Made by a program: the position numbers and the translations under genes. Below the pieces are notes generated by a model that was given only the letters and a program-made list of their open reading frames with translations, searched no databases and had not been told where the DNA came from. 64,000 nucleotides of DNA from Providencia heimbachae ATCC 35613 (lineage in GTDB: Bacteria; Pseudomonadota; Gammaproteobacteria; Enterobacterales; Enterobacteriaceae), in NCBI RefSeq assembly GCF_001655055.1, contig NZ_LXEW01000026.1, forward strand, positions 35,243-99,242, written 5' to 3'. How positions within the stretch are numbered: position 1 is the first letter of the stretch; every line of letters starts with the position of its first letter. This document shows positions 8,736 through 18,741 of this stretch, in pieces.

Positions 8736-8906
8736 ATACCCTGAATATTCAAATAACTTGGGTATTGAATTATTGGCGTATAGATAACCAATAAAATCAG
8801 TTGGATATAACACCATTTTGCTGACTGTACGAAAAAGTATATAATTTAACGCGCTGAGTCTTTAACACACTTAGTATTTAACACGCTTAGTATAAAACGT
8901 CCTACC

Positions 8907-8925
8907 GCTCGAAATATAACGAGTA
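8907..8925 (+). repeat. right-end fragment of the palindromic repeat family, at the holC start
   Basis: GCTCGAAATATAACGAGTA matches the right terminus of the 120-bp repeat family in this window (compare GGCTCGAAGTATGACGAGTA at 28022-28041). AACGAG at 8918-8923 lies 7 nt before the holC ATG and is the best available ribosome-binding sequence. Only this end is recognisable here; the preceding 8737-8900 holds a short ATACCC/GGGTAT dyad and two copies of an ACRCTTAGTAT motif, and nothing else I can name. Confidence 0.5.
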
Positions 8926-8930
8926 CATAC

Positions 8931-9380
8931 ATGAAAAACGGCACATTTTACTTACTTGAAAAACCCTCGCCACAGGCCGAACTTGAAGCCCATGAGTGGC
9001 TCACCTGCGAGCTTGCGGCACAAATGTGGCGTAATGGAAAGCGAGTTCTAATTGCATGCGAGACGCAGCAACAAGCAGAAAAGATAGATGAAGCGCTATG
9101 GCAGCGAGATCCTCATCAATTTGTCCCCCATAATTTAGCGGGTGAAGGCCCTCGTTATGGTGCACCCATTGAAATTTGCTGGCCAAGTAAAAGAGGAAAT
9201 ACACCTCGAGATATACTGATTAATTTACAAAGTCAGTTCGCAGACTTTGCCACAGCTTTCCATGAAGTGATAGACTTCGTCCCTATCGATGAAAATTTAA
9301 AACAGTTGGCGCGTGAACGGTATAAAATTTACCGTAGCGTCGGCTTCAATTTGACCATGGCGGCGCCGCCAACTTACTGA
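8931..9380 (+). CDS. holC: DNA polymerase III chi subunit
   Basis: Clamp-loader accessory subunit that links the DnaX complex (through psi, HolD) to single-strand-binding protein during lagging-strand synthesis. Length is 149 residues against about 147 in E. coli. MKNGTFYLL, the GKRVLIACETQQQAEKIDEALW segment and the conserved FVPHNLAGEGP box are present, and the C-terminal QLARERYKIYRSVGFNL matches the family. It is followed 12 nt later by valS, the standard pepA-holC-valS order. The start is fixed by homology even though the upstream sequence is the end of a repeat. Confidence 0.96.
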   Translation: MKNGTFYLLEKPSPQAELEAHEWLTCELAAQMWRNGKRVLIACETQQQAEKIDEALWQRDPHQFVPHNLAGEGPRYGAPIEICWPSKRGNTPRDILINLQSQFADFATAFHEVIDFVPIDENLKQLARERYKIYRSVGFNLTMAAPPTY

Positions 9381-9392
9381 ATACGAAAGAAG

Positions 9393-12287
9393 ATGGAAAA
9401 AAAACCAGAAAGTCCAATGAACGAACCTTCGCTCGACAAAACCTATAACCCTGCTGATATTGAGCAGTCCATGTACGCTCACTGGGAAAAAAGCGGTTAT
9501 TTCAAACCGAATGGCGATACCAGCCAAGATAGCTTCTGTGTCGTCATTCCACCGCCGAATGTCACAGGCAGCCTGCACATGGGGCACGCTTTCCAGCAAA
9601 CCATCATGGACACCATGATCCGTTACCAGCGTATGCAAGGTAAAAATACCTTATGGCAAACAGGTACTGACCATGCCGGCATCGCAACACAAATGGTAGT
9701 TGAGCGTAAAATCGCAGCGGAAGAAGGTAAAACCCGCTACGACTACGGTCGCGATGAGTTCATTGACAAAATCTGGCAATGGAAAGCGGAATCTGGTGGC
9801 ACTATTTCACAACAAATGCGCCGTTTAGGTGACTCTGTTGATTGGGATCGTGAACGTTTCACTATGGATGAAGGCTTATCTAAAGCCGTAAAAGAAGCTT
9901 TCGTTCGACTGCATAAAGAAAATTTAATTTATCGTGGTAAACGCCTCGTTAACTGGGATCCTAAATTACATACCGCGATTTCAGACCTCGAAGTTGAGAA
10001 CCGCGAAATTAAAGGATCAATTTGGCACTTGCGCTACCCACTAGCTGATGGCGCTAAAACCGCTGACGGTAAAGATTATTTAGTGGTTGCAACAACGCGT
10101 CCAGAAACCATGCTAGGTGATACCGGCGTCGCTGTTAACCCTGAAGATCCTCGCTATAAAGATTTAATCGGCAAAGACGTTATTCTGCCAATTATTAATC
10201 GTCGTGTTCCTATCATTGCAGATGAGCATGCCGATATGGAAAAAGGCACGGGTTGTGTGAAAATCACCCCTGCTCATGACTTTAATGACTATGAAGTCGG
10301 TAAACGCCATCAACTGACGATGATCAACATGATGGACTTAAACGGTAACGTGCGTAACGAAGCTGAAGTTTTCGATACTAACGGCAACCCATCAACCGCT
10401 TATAGTTGTGAAATCCCAGAAGCTTACCGTGGTATGGAGCGCTTTGCTGCACGTAAAGCCATTGTCGCTGAATTTGACCAACTAGGCCTGTTAGTTGAAG
10501 TTAAACCTCATGATTTAACTGTGCCTTACGGTGACCGTGGTGGTGTGGTTATCGAACCCATGCTAACCGACCAATGGTATGTTCGCACCGCGCCATTAGC
10601 CAAAGATGCGATTAAAGCGATTGAAGATGGCCGCATTCAATTTGTTCCACGCCAATATGAAAATATGTATTTCTCATGGATGCGTGATATTCAAGATTGG
10701 TGTATTTCGCGCCAACTGTGGTGGGGACACCGCATCCCTGCATGGTATGACGAGAAAGGCAATGTCTACGTTGGTCGTGACGAAGAAGAGGTGCGCCGCG
10801 AAAATAACCTGGGTGCGGATATTGCGCTACGCCAAGATGAGGACGTTCTGGATACATGGTTCTCTTCGGGTCTATGGACATTCTCAACTCAAGGCTGGCC
10901 AGAAAATACTGAGGCGCTGAAAACCTTCCATCCAACGGATGTATTAGTCAGTGGCTTCGATATCATTTTCTTCTGGATTGCTCGCATGATCATGATGACG
11001 ATGCACTTCGTCAAAGATGAAAACGGCGAACCCCAAGTTCCCTTTAAAACTGTCTACATGACAGGTCTGATCCGTGATGAAGAAGGCCAGAAAATGTCTA
11101 AATCCAAAGGGAACGTTATCGACCCATTGGATATGATTGACGGTATCTCTCTGGAAGACTTACTTGAAAAACGTACAGGCAATATGATGCAGCCACAACT
11201 GGCTGAAAAAATTGCAAAGCGTACCCAAAAAGAGTATCCAGACGGAATTGAAGCCCACGGAACAGATGCGCTACGCTTTACACTCGCTGCACTTGCCTCT
11301 ACCGGCCGTGATATCAACTGGGATATGAAACGTCTATCAGGCTACCGTAACTTCTGTAATAAGTTATGGAATGCGAGCCGCTTTGTGTTGATGAACACCG
11401 AAAATCAAGATTGTGGTCAGAACGGTGGCGAGATGAGCTTCTCATTAGCAGACCGTTGGATCATGGCTGAATTTAACCAAACAATTAAAGCTTATCGTGA
11501 AGCGCTTGATACTTATCGTTATGATATTGCAGCAAGTATTCTATATGATTTCACATGGAATGAATTCTGTGACTGGTATTTGGAACTGTCGAAACCTGCC
11601 GTTCATAAAGGTAACGATGCCCAAGTCCGTGCTGCTCGCTATACGCTAATTGAAGTACTTGAAGGTCTACTGCGTCTTGCTCACCCTATCATTCCATTTA
11701 TCACCGAAACCATTTGGCAGCGTGTTAAAGTGGTTAAAGGCATCGATGCTGACACTATTATGTTACAGGCATTCCCAGAATTTGATGCCTCAAAAGTGGA
11801 TGAGCTTGCACTCAGTGATTTAGAGTGGATCAAAGAAGCAATCATTGCTGTTCGTAATATTCGTGCAGAAATGAACATTTCTCCGGGTAAACCACTTGAA
11901 TTGATACTGCGTGGTGCATCCGAAGATGCTAAACGTCGTGTCGCTGAAAACCAAAACTTTATTCAATCTATGGCTCGCCTTGCGAGTATTAAAGTGCTGG
12001 CTGAAGGGGAAGAAGCACCTATTTCTGTTACTAAATTAGTTAATGGTGCAGAGTTGCTGATCCCAATGGCAGGCCTTGTAGACAAAGATGCCGAGCTAGC
12101 ACGTTTGGATAAAGAACTAGAGAAAGTGAACAAAGAGATTGAATCAATCGAAAGCAAGCTTGCAAATGAAGGCTTTGTTAGCCGTGCGCCTGCTGCTGTG
12201 GTTGAAAAAGAGCGTGAACGCTTAAATGCCAATATTGAAGCGAAAGTGAAAATTGAAGCACAAAAAGTGACTATTGCGTCTTTGTAA
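9393..12287 (+). CDS. valS: valyl-tRNA synthetase
   Basis: Class Ia aminoacyl-tRNA synthetase charging tRNA-Val, with an editing (CP1) domain against threonine. The HIGH motif appears as HMGH at about 62-65 ([15 protein letters not shown]) and KMSKS at about 567-571 ([10 protein letters not shown]). The catalytic-core segment [10 protein letters not shown], the anticodon-binding domain (about 690-840) and a C-terminal coiled coil (from about 895) are all present. The 964-residue frame starts [23 protein letters not shown] 9393 follows GAAAGAAG, but an internal ATG at 9417 is a second candidate, and the E. coli protein lacks most of this short extension. Confidence 0.98.
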   Translation: MEKKPESPMNEPSLDKTYNPADIEQSMYAHWEKSGYFKPNGDTSQDSFCVVIPPPNVTGSLHMGHAFQQTIMDTMIRYQRMQGKNTLWQTGTDHAGIATQMVVERKIAAEEGKTRYDYGRDEFIDKIWQWKAESGGTISQQMRRLGDSVDWDRERFTMDEGLSKAVKEAFVRLHKENLIYRGKRLVNWDPKLHTAISDLEVENREIKGSIWHLRYPLADGAKTADGKDYLVVATTRPETMLGDTGVAVNPEDPRYKDLIGKDVILPIINRRVPIIADEHADMEKGTGCVKITPAHDFNDYEVGKRHQLTMINMMDLNGNVRNEAEVFDTNGNPSTAYSCEIPEAYRGMERFAARKAIVAEFDQLGLLVEVKPHDLTVPYGDRGGVVIEPMLTDQWYVRTAPLAKDAIKAIEDGRIQFVPRQYENMYFSWMRDIQDWCISRQLWWGHRIPAWYDEKGNVYVGRDEEEVRRENNLGADIALRQDEDVLDTWFSSGLWTFSTQGWPENTEALKTFHPTDVLVSGFDIIFFWIARMIMMTMHFVKDENGEPQVPFKTVYMTGLIRDEEGQKMSKSKGNVIDPLDMIDGISLEDLLEKRTGNMMQPQLAEKIAKRTQKEYPDGIEAHGTDALRFTLAALASTGRDINWDMKRLSGYRNFCNKLWNASRFVLMNTENQDCGQNGGEMSFSLADRWIMAEFNQTIKAYREALDTYRYDIAASILYDFTWNEFCDWYLELSKPAVHKGNDAQVRAARYTLIEVLEGLLRLAHPIIPFITETIWQRVKVVKGIDADTIMLQAFPEFDASKVDELALSDLEWIKEAIIAVRNIRAEMNISPGKPLELILRGASEDAKRRVAENQNFIQSMARLASIKVLAEGEEAPISVTKLVNGAELLIPMAGLVDKDAELARLDKELEKVNKEIESIESKLANEGFVSRAPAAVVEKERERLNANIEAKVKIEAQKVTIASL

Positions 12288-12309
12288 TTTCATCTTTTTG
12301 CTTTAGCCT

Positions 12310-12343
12310 AAGCCCTTATTAGTTGGCTAATAAGGGCTTTTTA
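12310..12343 (+). terminator. valS terminator
   Basis: AAGCCCTTATTA-GTTGG-CTAATAAGGGCTTTTTA: perfect stem and T run just after the stop codon. Confidence 0.92.
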
Positions 12344-12567
12344 TCACCCACAATTCAGTTTCTTTTTTCCGTTCTTAGAGGAAAAAATTAGCGAAAGAGA
12401 TCGTTTTAATTACATGGATATTTGCTAAAGAGCCATGTGATTTTAAGGCTAATAAAGGCAGGAATTTCGTCTGACATAGGGGGGCGATAACCCGCCAATC
12501 TACATCTATTTCAAGGTATAATATATGTAGAAAAAAACAGTATTGACATAACATTATTTTTTGATAA

Positions 12568-12795
12568 ATTGTTTGTAACAGCAAGACATTAGCTGTTAGC
12601 AGTAAAGAGTTAAAACATGATTTACGCGATGATGTAAGGCTTCGATTTTATGGGTGGTTGCAACTGCAATGGTTAGCAACAGAAGTAAAGCAACGCATCA
12701 AGAGTATATATCGCGAGGGGAAGTGTACTTGTTTCGTCCATCTTAATGATGGCGGTTTGTATAACGAAGTTTATATGGAAAAGTTAGTAATTTAG
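12568..12795 (+). pseudogene. open frame without a normal start, possible gene remnant
   Basis: A 75-codon open stretch ending in TAG at 12793. It encodes a plausible globular sequence (KHDLRDDVRLRFYGWLQLQW, then WLATEVKQRIKSIYREGKC and NDGGLYNEVYMEKLVI). No ATG, GTG or TTG lies near its beginning: the upstream boundary is TAA, then ATT GTT TGT. This suggests the 3' part of a gene that lost its start, or a spurious frame. I cannot assign it to a family. The rest of 12344-13066 has AT-rich sequence, a possible TATAAT at about 12520 and a TTGACA at 12543, and no further convincing gene. Confidence 0.35.
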
Positions 12796-12894
12796 TTGAA
12801 CCATATTGCAACAAGCGTGTACATTTTTACAGAAGTATCAAAGTAGTATTACGTTAGTAGTTATTAATGTTAAATGTAAAAAATGCAGTACCTT

Positions 12895-12929
12895 AAAAGC
12901 CCTGACATCACAAATTGTCGGGGCTTTTA
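12895..12929 (+). terminator. isolated terminator downstream of the 12.6-12.8 kb remnant
   Basis: AAAAGCCCTGACA-TCACAAAT-TGTCGGGGCTTTTA: a strong hairpin with T run on the plus strand, though no intact gene ends just upstream. It implies a transcript in this gap (the gene remnant or a small RNA). Confidence 0.75.
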
Positions 12930-13066
12930 TCGTTTATAGCCGTTGCCTTTATGCCAAACATGACATTCACTCAATACACACCTCTTTTGTTAAATTACCT
13001 TACCACTATCGAATTATTTTTAGCTTTTCTTTTTTGTTATTAATCCTAGCTATCCATTTATAGAAC

Positions 13067-13096
13067 AAAAAAAGGATAGCGTATCGCTATCCTTCT
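13067..13096 (-). terminator. rraB terminator
   Basis: On the minus strand GAAGGATAGCGATACGCTATCC is followed by TTTTTTT, 28 nt after the rraB stop. Confidence 0.88.
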
Positions 13097-13123
13097 CTTA
13101 TAAAGCAATGATGATATTAATCG

Positions 13124-13543
13124 TTAGTGAACGCGATCTTCAGGCTCAATGTCGCCGTCTTCACCCTCTTCATCATCATACTCTGCATCTGGATCTTCAA
13201 AATAAGTTCCCCAACCGTCATAGTTGACACCCATTTTTTCAGCCAGCTTCATTAATTGATCGACTTGTGCATCTATCAGCTCTGCATTTAATGCGCTTTC
13301 ACTGATCACATCACAACACATCAAAGTTTCGCCTGTTTCAACTTCGAGTTCTTCTGCATCGGTCACTTCATAACCGAGCTTGAACGCTTCAACAGCCGCT
13401 TTTTCTAATAACGCGAAGTTATCGGCAGAAAAATGGTGCTCGATGGCATACAGCGCATCAGGATCGCTACCATCTTCAAGTAATTCTTCAATAATTAGGC
13501 GAGTCTCTTCGCTCTGTGCCTCAAGTTCAGCTTGGTCTACCAT
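13124..13543 (-). CDS. rraB: ribonuclease E inhibitor RraB
   Basis: Acidic protein that binds the C-terminal scaffold of RNase E and modulates mRNA decay. ATG 13543 ([20 protein letters not shown]) follows AAGGGG and gives 139 residues, the same length class as the E. coli protein; the frame is open further upstream but without homology. The conserved core [20 protein letters not shown], the [16 protein letters not shown] segment and the acidic tail ([13 protein letters not shown]) are evident. It is divergent from argI, as in E. coli. Confidence 0.96.
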   Translation of the reverse strand: MVDQAELEAQSEETRLIIEELLEDGSDPDALYAIEHHFSADNFALLEKAAVEAFKLGYEVTDAEELEVETGETLMCCDVISESALNAELIDAQVDQLMKLAEKMGVNYDGWGTYFEDPDAEYDDEEGEDGDIEPEDRVH

Positions 13544-13649
13544 GTCTACACCCCTTGTTCCGTAATCGCTAGTCTCCTCGCCATTCTCCCATAGGGTCGG
13601 CAGTGAAACCATACCTGATGCAATTATTTCTTTTTCATTTGGGGTTGAT

Positions 13650-13688
13650 TTTGAATTTTTATGGATATAAATTGAATATTAATTCAAT
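13650..13688 (+). promoter_or_regulatory. tandem ARG boxes (ArgR operator) of argI
   Basis: Two 18-bp ARG-box-like palindromes at 13650-13667 (TTTGAATTTTTATGGATA) and 13671-13688 (ATTGAATATTAATTCAAT) are separated by 3 bp, the spacing known for ArgR hexamer operators in enterobacteria. The second has the full TGAAT/ATTCA core. They lie just upstream of the argI start, so arginine-dependent repression is expected. Confidence 0.85.
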
Positions 13689-13706
13689 AATAAAAGGTAT
13701 CACTGT

Positions 13707-14732
13707 ATGAATCCCTTATACCATAAGCATTTTTTAAGATTACTTGATTTCACTTCTAGCGAAATTCATTCACTCTTAAAACTATCAGCCTGGCTAAAAT
13801 CAGAAAAAAAATCAGGGACTGAACAACCTCTGCTAGCAGGAAAGAATTTTGCACTCATTTTTGAGAAAGACTCCACCCGTACCCGGTGTGCTTTTGAGGT
13901 TGGTGCTTTTGATCAAGGTGCAAGAGTGACTTATCTCGGACCTTCTGGTAGCCAAATCGGGCATAAAGAGACCATGAAAGATACCGCCAGAGTGCTTGGG
14001 CGGATGTATGATGGTATTCAATATCGGGGATTTGCCCAAAGCACTGTGGATACCTTAGCTGCGCACTCGGGAGTGCCTGTTTGGAATGGATTAACTAACG
14101 AATTCCATCCCACACAGTTATTAGCCGACCTGCTTACCATTCAAGAACATCAGCCAAACAAGCCATTATCAGAGATAAAATTCGCCTATTTAGGAGATGC
14201 CCGTAATAATATGGGAAACTCAATGCTAGAAGCCGCTGCGTTAACAGGCTTAGACTTACGTTTAGTTGCACCAAAAAGCTGCTGGCCAGAAGAGGAATTG
14301 GTCGAAGCATGCCAAAAAATAGCGAAAGAAACAGGGGCTAAAATTACTCTAACGGAAGATGTGGCACAAGGTGTTAAAGATGCAGACTTTATTTATACTG
14401 ATGTGTGGGTTTCCATGGGTGAGCCGAAAGAGGTTTGGGCACAACGTATTAACTTATTAAAGCCTTACCAAGTCAACATGGATGTAATTAAACTTACTGG
14501 CAATCCTGATGTGAAATTTTTACATTGCCTGCCCGCTTTTCATAATGAAGACACCACGCTGGGCGCGCAACTGGCAACAGAATTCAATATGTTTGGTGGC
14601 TTAGAAGTCACCGAAGAAGTGTTTGAATCGCCATACAGTATTGTGTTTGATCAAGCTGAAAACCGGCTACATACAATTAAAGCCGTTATGGTCGCGACAT
14701 TAACCCCTGAACTACCGGTAAATGTTTTTTAA
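13707..14732 (+). CDS. argI: ornithine carbamoyltransferase
   Basis: Transfers the carbamoyl group from carbamoyl phosphate to ornithine to give citrulline in arginine synthesis; cytosolic trimer. The carbamoyl-phosphate loop Ser-Thr-Arg-Thr-Arg is at 56-60 ([14 protein letters not shown]), HPTQ at about 135 ([12 protein letters not shown]), the ornithine loop as VWVSMGE (about 235), and the catalytic Cys in FLHCLPAFH at about 274. The 341-residue length is slightly above E. coli ArgI. The rraB neighbour identifies it as the argI locus, though databases often call such genes argF. Regulation by ArgR is supported by the upstream ARG boxes. Confidence 0.97.
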   Translation: MNPLYHKHFLRLLDFTSSEIHSLLKLSAWLKSEKKSGTEQPLLAGKNFALIFEKDSTRTRCAFEVGAFDQGARVTYLGPSGSQIGHKETMKDTARVLGRMYDGIQYRGFAQSTVDTLAAHSGVPVWNGLTNEFHPTQLLADLLTIQEHQPNKPLSEIKFAYLGDARNNMGNSMLEAAALTGLDLRLVAPKSCWPEEELVEACQKIAKETGAKITLTEDVAQGVKDADFIYTDVWVSMGEPKEVWAQRINLLKPYQVNMDVIKLTGNPDVKFLHCLPAFHNEDTTLGAQLATEFNMFGGLEVTEEVFESPYSIVFDQAENRLHTIKAVMVATLTPELPVNVF

Positions 14733-14739
14733 AATAAAA

Positions 14740-14778
14740 ACCAAGTAGAACCTTAATATTATTTGGTTTCTACTTGGT
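14740..14778. terminator. bidirectional terminator between argI and phnX
   Basis: ACCAAGTAGAACC at 14740 onward pairs with GGTTTCTACTTGGT; it lies between convergent genes, with A/T runs on both sides. Confidence 0.75.
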
Positions 14779-14788
14779 AATATTGTCT

Positions 14789-15598
14789 CTACGGGCGCTC
14801 ACCGTTAGCTAATCGCCGATTAATCTCATCAATGAGCTGCGGTAAATCAGCAAGCGTATCAATAACATAATGGGCACCTGCGGCAAATAGCTTGTCCGCG
14901 GCTTGTTGGCGAAGCTCAGCTACCGCCTCACTGGACATTGCCTGATATTCATCCCATGTTTTACCAAACTCATTACCTGACAGCGCAAGTCCAACACTCC
15001 ACATCCCTGCATTGAGCCCCTCAGCTATTCCTGGCACCGCATCATCTACCTTGATGCAATGTGACACTGAATCTATTGCAAGCGCAATAACGTTTTGTAG
15101 CGCCATCCAAGGCCCCGGTCGCCCTCCCGCAGGAATATCATCACTGGCCACCCAATAATCCGGGATGTAACCTAATCGTGCCGCAGCAGGAACTAGCTTT
15201 TCCATCACCGCTCTTGGGTAGCCAGAACAAGAGCCAATTTTAATACCTTGTGAACGAAGCTTGGTAACGGTATTAATGACACCCTCGATTGGAGCAGAAA
15301 AATCAACGACTTTAGCAATTTGTAATGGCATAAACGTGGCGTAAATAGTATCGATATCCTCGCTGTTCATTGAGCGGCCAAATTTATGTTGCCAACAAGC
15401 ATTAATTTCAGGCAACTTCCCGAGCGCTTCGATATGTTGCCATTTACCTAATCCCATCGGGATCCGAGCCTGTGCCAAGGTAATATCAATATCAAATGCT
15501 CGATGAAATGCTTCGATAAAAATTTGGGTTGGTGCAAATGAACCGAAATCTACGGTAGTACCAGCCCAATCAAGAATAACCGCTTGAACCTTATTCAT
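14789..15598 (-). CDS. phnX: phosphonoacetaldehyde hydrolase (phosphonatase)
   Basis: HAD-superfamily enzyme that cleaves the C-P bond of phosphonoacetaldehyde to acetaldehyde and phosphate, the second step of 2-aminoethylphosphonate use. The nucleophile Asp10 lies in [10 protein letters not shown], and Lys52 (MGLGKWQHI) is the Schiff-base lysine characteristic of this family. The SCSGYPR motif and the acidic [11 protein letters not shown] motif complete the active site. Length is 269 residues. It is 29 nt downstream of phnW in the same operon. No C-P lyase genes are in this window, so this locus serves the hydrolytic route. Confidence 0.97.
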   Translation of the reverse strand: MNKVQAVILDWAGTTVDFGSFAPTQIFIEAFHRAFDIDITLAQARIPMGLGKWQHIEALGKLPEINACWQHKFGRSMNSEDIDTIYATFMPLQIAKVVDFSAPIEGVINTVTKLRSQGIKIGSCSGYPRAVMEKLVPAAARLGYIPDYWVASDDIPAGGRPGPWMALQNVIALAIDSVSHCIKVDDAVPGIAEGLNAGMWSVGLALSGNEFGKTWDEYQAMSSEAVAELRQQAADKLFAAGAHYVIDTLADLPQLIDEINRRLANGERP

Positions 15599-15627
15599 CT
15601 TTATTCCTTTATTTTCAATAAATCGCT

Positions 15628-16734
15628 TCAGTCAATTTTCCAGTCCATCGCTTTTTCGATGGCAACCAACAACTTATCAATATCATTGCTATAGACTTCC
15701 CCAATATTGCCAATACGAAAGCAATCACTTTGAGATACTTTCCCCGGATAGATAACAAAACCTTGTTCTTTTAAGCGTTGATAGAAGGTTTTAAACTGAT
15801 AATTTGCTGAGGTTGGTGATAAAAATGCAGTAATAATCGGAGAATGGTCGCTATCGTCTAATAATGTACGAAAACCTAATGATCGCATTCCAGCGACTAA
15901 TTTTTGTTGATTTTGCTGATAGCGCAGATAACGTGCAGCAATTCCCCCTTCATCCTCTAATTCTTTCAGTGCTTGAGCAAATGCTAGCACCGTATGAGTC
16001 GGTGAGGTAAATCGCCATTTCCCGTGAAAGTCTTCCATACAGCGCCATTGATCGTAAAGATCGAGAGACAAGGAACGTGAACGCCCTTCACATTTCTCGA
16101 GCACTTCAGTACGTGCTATCACGAAAGCAAACCCCGGAACCCCTTGTAAGCATTTATTTGCTGAGCTAATCAAAAAATCGATATTAAGCAACGCGATATC
16201 TATCGGGATACCACCAAAGCTACTCATTGCATCGACGATATAGTGTTTTTGATAACGCTGGGCAAGCACGGCTATTTTCTCAATCGGGTTGAGGATCCCC
16301 GTTGTTGTTTCACAATGTACCATCGCAATATGCGTAATTTGGCTATCTTGCTGTAATATCTGCTCAATTTTTGCGATATCGGGTAATGTCACTTCATCAC
16401 ATTCACATACCGTATGTGAAATCCCCATACGCTGCGCCATCTCTATTATTCTGGCACCATAAGCGCCGTTACTAACAATCAATACCTTATCTTGAACACC
16501 AATAGCGCTGCCAAGAACAGCCTCTACCGCAAAGCTACCACTACCTTGCAATAACACCGATGAATACCCCGATTGCGCTGTCGCAAGCATGACTAACTGC
16601 TGACGAATACGCTGCACAACATCAAGATTATAATCATCATCCCAAGTGCAACTATCAAACAGCATTGCCTCCTTAACCGTTTTCGACGTCGTGAGGGGGC
16701 CAGGGGTTAATAGTAAATAATTACTGACTGTCAT
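15628..16734 (-). CDS. phnW: 2-aminoethylphosphonate:pyruvate transaminase
   Basis: PLP-dependent class V aminotransferase converting 2-aminoethylphosphonate plus pyruvate to phosphonoacetaldehyde plus alanine. ATG 16734 ([17 protein letters not shown]) follows AAGGTG and gives 368 residues, the expected length; the frame continues upstream to 16767 but without support. The PLP lysine is Lys194 in [13 protein letters not shown], preceded by the [12 protein letters not shown]-binding segment. First gene of the phnWX operon, with a PhnR-type operator 13 bp upstream of its start. Confidence 0.97.
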   Translation of the reverse strand: MTVSNYLLLTPGPLTTSKTVKEAMLFDSCTWDDDYNLDVVQRIRQQLVMLATAQSGYSSVLLQGSGSFAVEAVLGSAIGVQDKVLIVSNGAYGARIIEMAQRMGISHTVCECDEVTLPDIAKIEQILQQDSQITHIAMVHCETTTGILNPIEKIAVLAQRYQKHYIVDAMSSFGGIPIDIALLNIDFLISSANKCLQGVPGFAFVIARTEVLEKCEGRSRSLSLDLYDQWRCMEDFHGKWRFTSPTHTVLAFAQALKELEDEGGIAARYLRYQQNQQKLVAGMRSLGFRTLLDDSDHSPIITAFLSPTSANYQFKTFYQRLKEQGFVIYPGKVSQSDCFRIGNIGEVYSNDIDKLLVAIEKAMDWKID

Positions 16735-16746
16735 TAAATTCACCTT

Positions 16747-16758
16747 TGGTCTATACCA
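16747..16758 (-). promoter_or_regulatory. palindromic operator in the phnW promoter
   Basis: TGGTCTATACCA is a near-perfect copy of the TGGTATATACCA core found upstream of phnS at 17680-17691. Two copies flanking a GntR-family regulator gene make it the likely PhnR binding site. Confidence 0.65.
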
Positions 16759-16872
16759 GATTGACATTATAATGATAGAAGCATAGCCAAAAGGTCAAAG
16801 GAAAAGTGGTCGTGCAACAAAAAATTCATATAACTATGTATAATAGGCAAGAAAAATAAATTGTGAGAATCT

Positions 16873-17592
16873 ATGAAATTATCAGCAGATGAAATGCCTC
16901 AATACTTGCTTATCAAAGAACAATTGCAGGCAAGAATTGATAATGGTGCGCTGAAAAGTGGTGATAAGCTGCCGTCAGAACGTGAGTTATGCACTATTTT
17001 TAATACCACAAGAGTCACTATTCGCGAGAGCTTGGCGCAATTAGAATCCAGTGGGGCTATTTACCGCTCGGAAAGGCGTGGTTGGTTTGTTACACCTGAC
17101 CGTTTATGGCTAGATCCAACGCAAAATACCAATTTCCATAAGCTGTGTATTGAACAAGGCCGCCAGCCTAAAACGACCTTACTGAATGGGTGCGTTATCA
17201 CGGTTCCCCTTGATGCAATGACACCACTACAATTACAACCTTTCGAACAAATCTACTTACTTACCCGCTTGCGTTTTGTCGATGATCGCCCTGTTTGTTT
17301 CTGTGAAAACCATTGTTTACCTGCTCGTGTTCCTGAACTACTGCGTCACAATCTCAATGGTAGCTTAACGGAAGTGTATGAAGCTCATTTTGGGTTGATA
17401 TATACCAGCATGCATTTATCTTTCTACCCTACTGCCATGCCGCCGCAAGCAGCCAGTGCTCTTGGTGTTGCCGTTGGACGTCCAGCCCTGTTATTGCAAA
17501 GGTTAAACTATGATCAACATGGACGAATTTTAGATTATGATGTCGAATACTGGCGTCATGATAGCTTGAGGATTGAGGTGGATACGCTTTAG
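16873..17592 (+). CDS. phnR: GntR/HutC-family regulator of the phosphonate locus
   Basis: Predicted transcription factor: N-terminal winged helix-turn-helix (about 10-72, with [20 protein letters not shown]) and a C-terminal UTRA effector domain (about 90-238, with [16 protein letters not shown] and the final [14 protein letters not shown]). The 239-residue length and the position between phnWX and phnSTUV match PhnR of the Salmonella 2-aminoethylphosphonate locus. It probably senses 2-aminoethylphosphonate or a breakdown product and acts at the TGGTATATACCA-type sites. Direction of control (repression or activation) cannot be read from the sequence. Confidence 0.92.
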   Translation: MKLSADEMPQYLLIKEQLQARIDNGALKSGDKLPSERELCTIFNTTRVTIRESLAQLESSGAIYRSERRGWFVTPDRLWLDPTQNTNFHKLCIEQGRQPKTTLLNGCVITVPLDAMTPLQLQPFEQIYLLTRLRFVDDRPVCFCENHCLPARVPELLRHNLNGSLTEVYEAHFGLIYTSMHLSFYPTAMPPQAASALGVAVGRPALLLQRLNYDQHGRILDYDVEYWRHDSLRIEVDTL

Positions 17593-17678
17593 TCGAATGA
17601 CTAATCTAAACTCGATAATTTTTAAATTAATTATTATATTTCATCTTTTTGTCATATAAGCCCGTTAGCGTAAAGAGG

Positions 17679-17692
17679 CTGGTATATACCAG
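17679..17692 (+). promoter_or_regulatory. palindromic operator upstream of phnS
   Basis: CTGGTATATACCAG is a perfect 14-bp palindrome about 27 bp before the phnS start, matching the site in front of phnW. Likely PhnR operator. Confidence 0.7.
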
Positions 17693-17718
17693 ATTACATT
17701 TAACGCTAATTGGAGATT

Positions 17719-18735
17719 ATGATGAAACCTTTTCGCCTTACCTGCTTACTGACGATAACGCTCTGTTCTACCTCTGTTTTCGCCGGTGATATCGTCACCG
17801 TCTACTCCGCTGATGGTCTGCACGATGGTAATAATAGTTGGTATAAAAACCAATTCGAGGCTTTCACAAAACAAACCGGCATCAAAGTACAGTATATCGA
17901 AAGTGGCTCTGGCGCGATTGTTGAACGTCTTGCCAAAGAGCGTACTAACCCGCAAGCCGATGTGCTGATTTCTGTTTCTCCCTTTATTCAGCGCGCAGCA
18001 AAAACACAATTGCTGGCTCAATTTACCCCTGACGGCACTGCCAGTATCCCAAACTCCACGCCTTACTACACCCCGCTGGTCAACAATTACCTCACGTTTA
18101 TTTATAATGACAAGTTACTTAAAACTCCACCAACAAGCTGGGCTGACCTACTTGACCCTCGCTTTAAAAATAAATTGCAATATTCTACGCCGGGGCAAGC
18201 CGGTGATGGCACCGCCGTCATGCTACAAGCTTTCCATAGCTTTGCGAGCAAAGAAGCAGGATTCGACTACCTTGGCAAACTTCAAACCAATAACGTAGGC
18301 CCATCCGCCTCGACGGGTAAATTGACGGCATTAGTCAATAAAGGCGAGATATACGTAGCAAATGGTGATTTGCAGATGAATTTGTCGCAAATGGCACGCA
18401 ATCCAAATATCAAGATTTTCTGGCCTGCGGATGATAAAGGCCAGCGCAGCGCGCTTGTCCTCCCTTATGTCGTTGGCCTCGTTAATCAAGGTCCTGAAAC
18501 AGAAAACGGTAAAAAATTAATTAATTTTCTACTGAGTAAACAATCACAAAACCGTGTCAGCGAGCTGTCATGGGGTTTACCTGTACGCACGGATATTACG
18601 CCGAGTGATGCGCAATATCACACCGCGATTAGCACTATGAAAGGGATAACAACTTGGCAGCCTGATTGGGATCAAGTGGAACAATCTTTGACTGATGATA
18701 TTTCACGCTGGCATCAAGTAACTGAGAGTGAGTAA
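17719..18735 (+). CDS. phnS: 2-aminoethylphosphonate ABC transporter, periplasmic binding protein
   Basis: Substrate-binding subunit of the PhnSTUV importer. A signal peptide is evident ([22 protein letters not shown], cleavage near residue 22-23), followed by a mature extracellular solute-binding fold of the iron/thiamine/phosphonate type ([45 protein letters not shown]). TGGAG at 17711-17715 serves either ATG 17719 or the adjacent ATG 17722; the frame also extends to a TTG at 17710, which I reject. Length about 338 residues. First gene of the plus-strand transport operon. Confidence 0.95.
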   Translation: MMKPFRLTCLLTITLCSTSVFAGDIVTVYSADGLHDGNNSWYKNQFEAFTKQTGIKVQYIESGSGAIVERLAKERTNPQADVLISVSPFIQRAAKTQLLAQFTPDGTASIPNSTPYYTPLVNNYLTFIYNDKLLKTPPTSWADLLDPRFKNKLQYSTPGQAGDGTAVMLQAFHSFASKEAGFDYLGKLQTNNVGPSASTGKLTALVNKGEIYVANGDLQMNLSQMARNPNIKIFWPADDKGQRSALVLPYVVGLVNQGPETENGKKLINFLLSKQSQNRVSELSWGLPVRTDITPSDAQYHTAISTMKGITTWQPDWDQVEQSLTDDISRWHQVTESE

Positions 18736-18741
18736 CCTTCT

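Noticed and set aside
8737..8766. ATACCC/GGGTAT dyad as another full repeat copy
   Set aside because: The arms do not match the ends of the repeat family and the element is too short.
8348..8791. Minus-strand frame over the pepA 3' end
   Set aside because: Antisense to strongly conserved PepA sequence and across its terminator.
12375..12584. Minus-strand frame of 69 codons in the valS-rraB gap
   Set aside because: No ribosome-binding site and a composition typical of AT-rich non-coding DNA.
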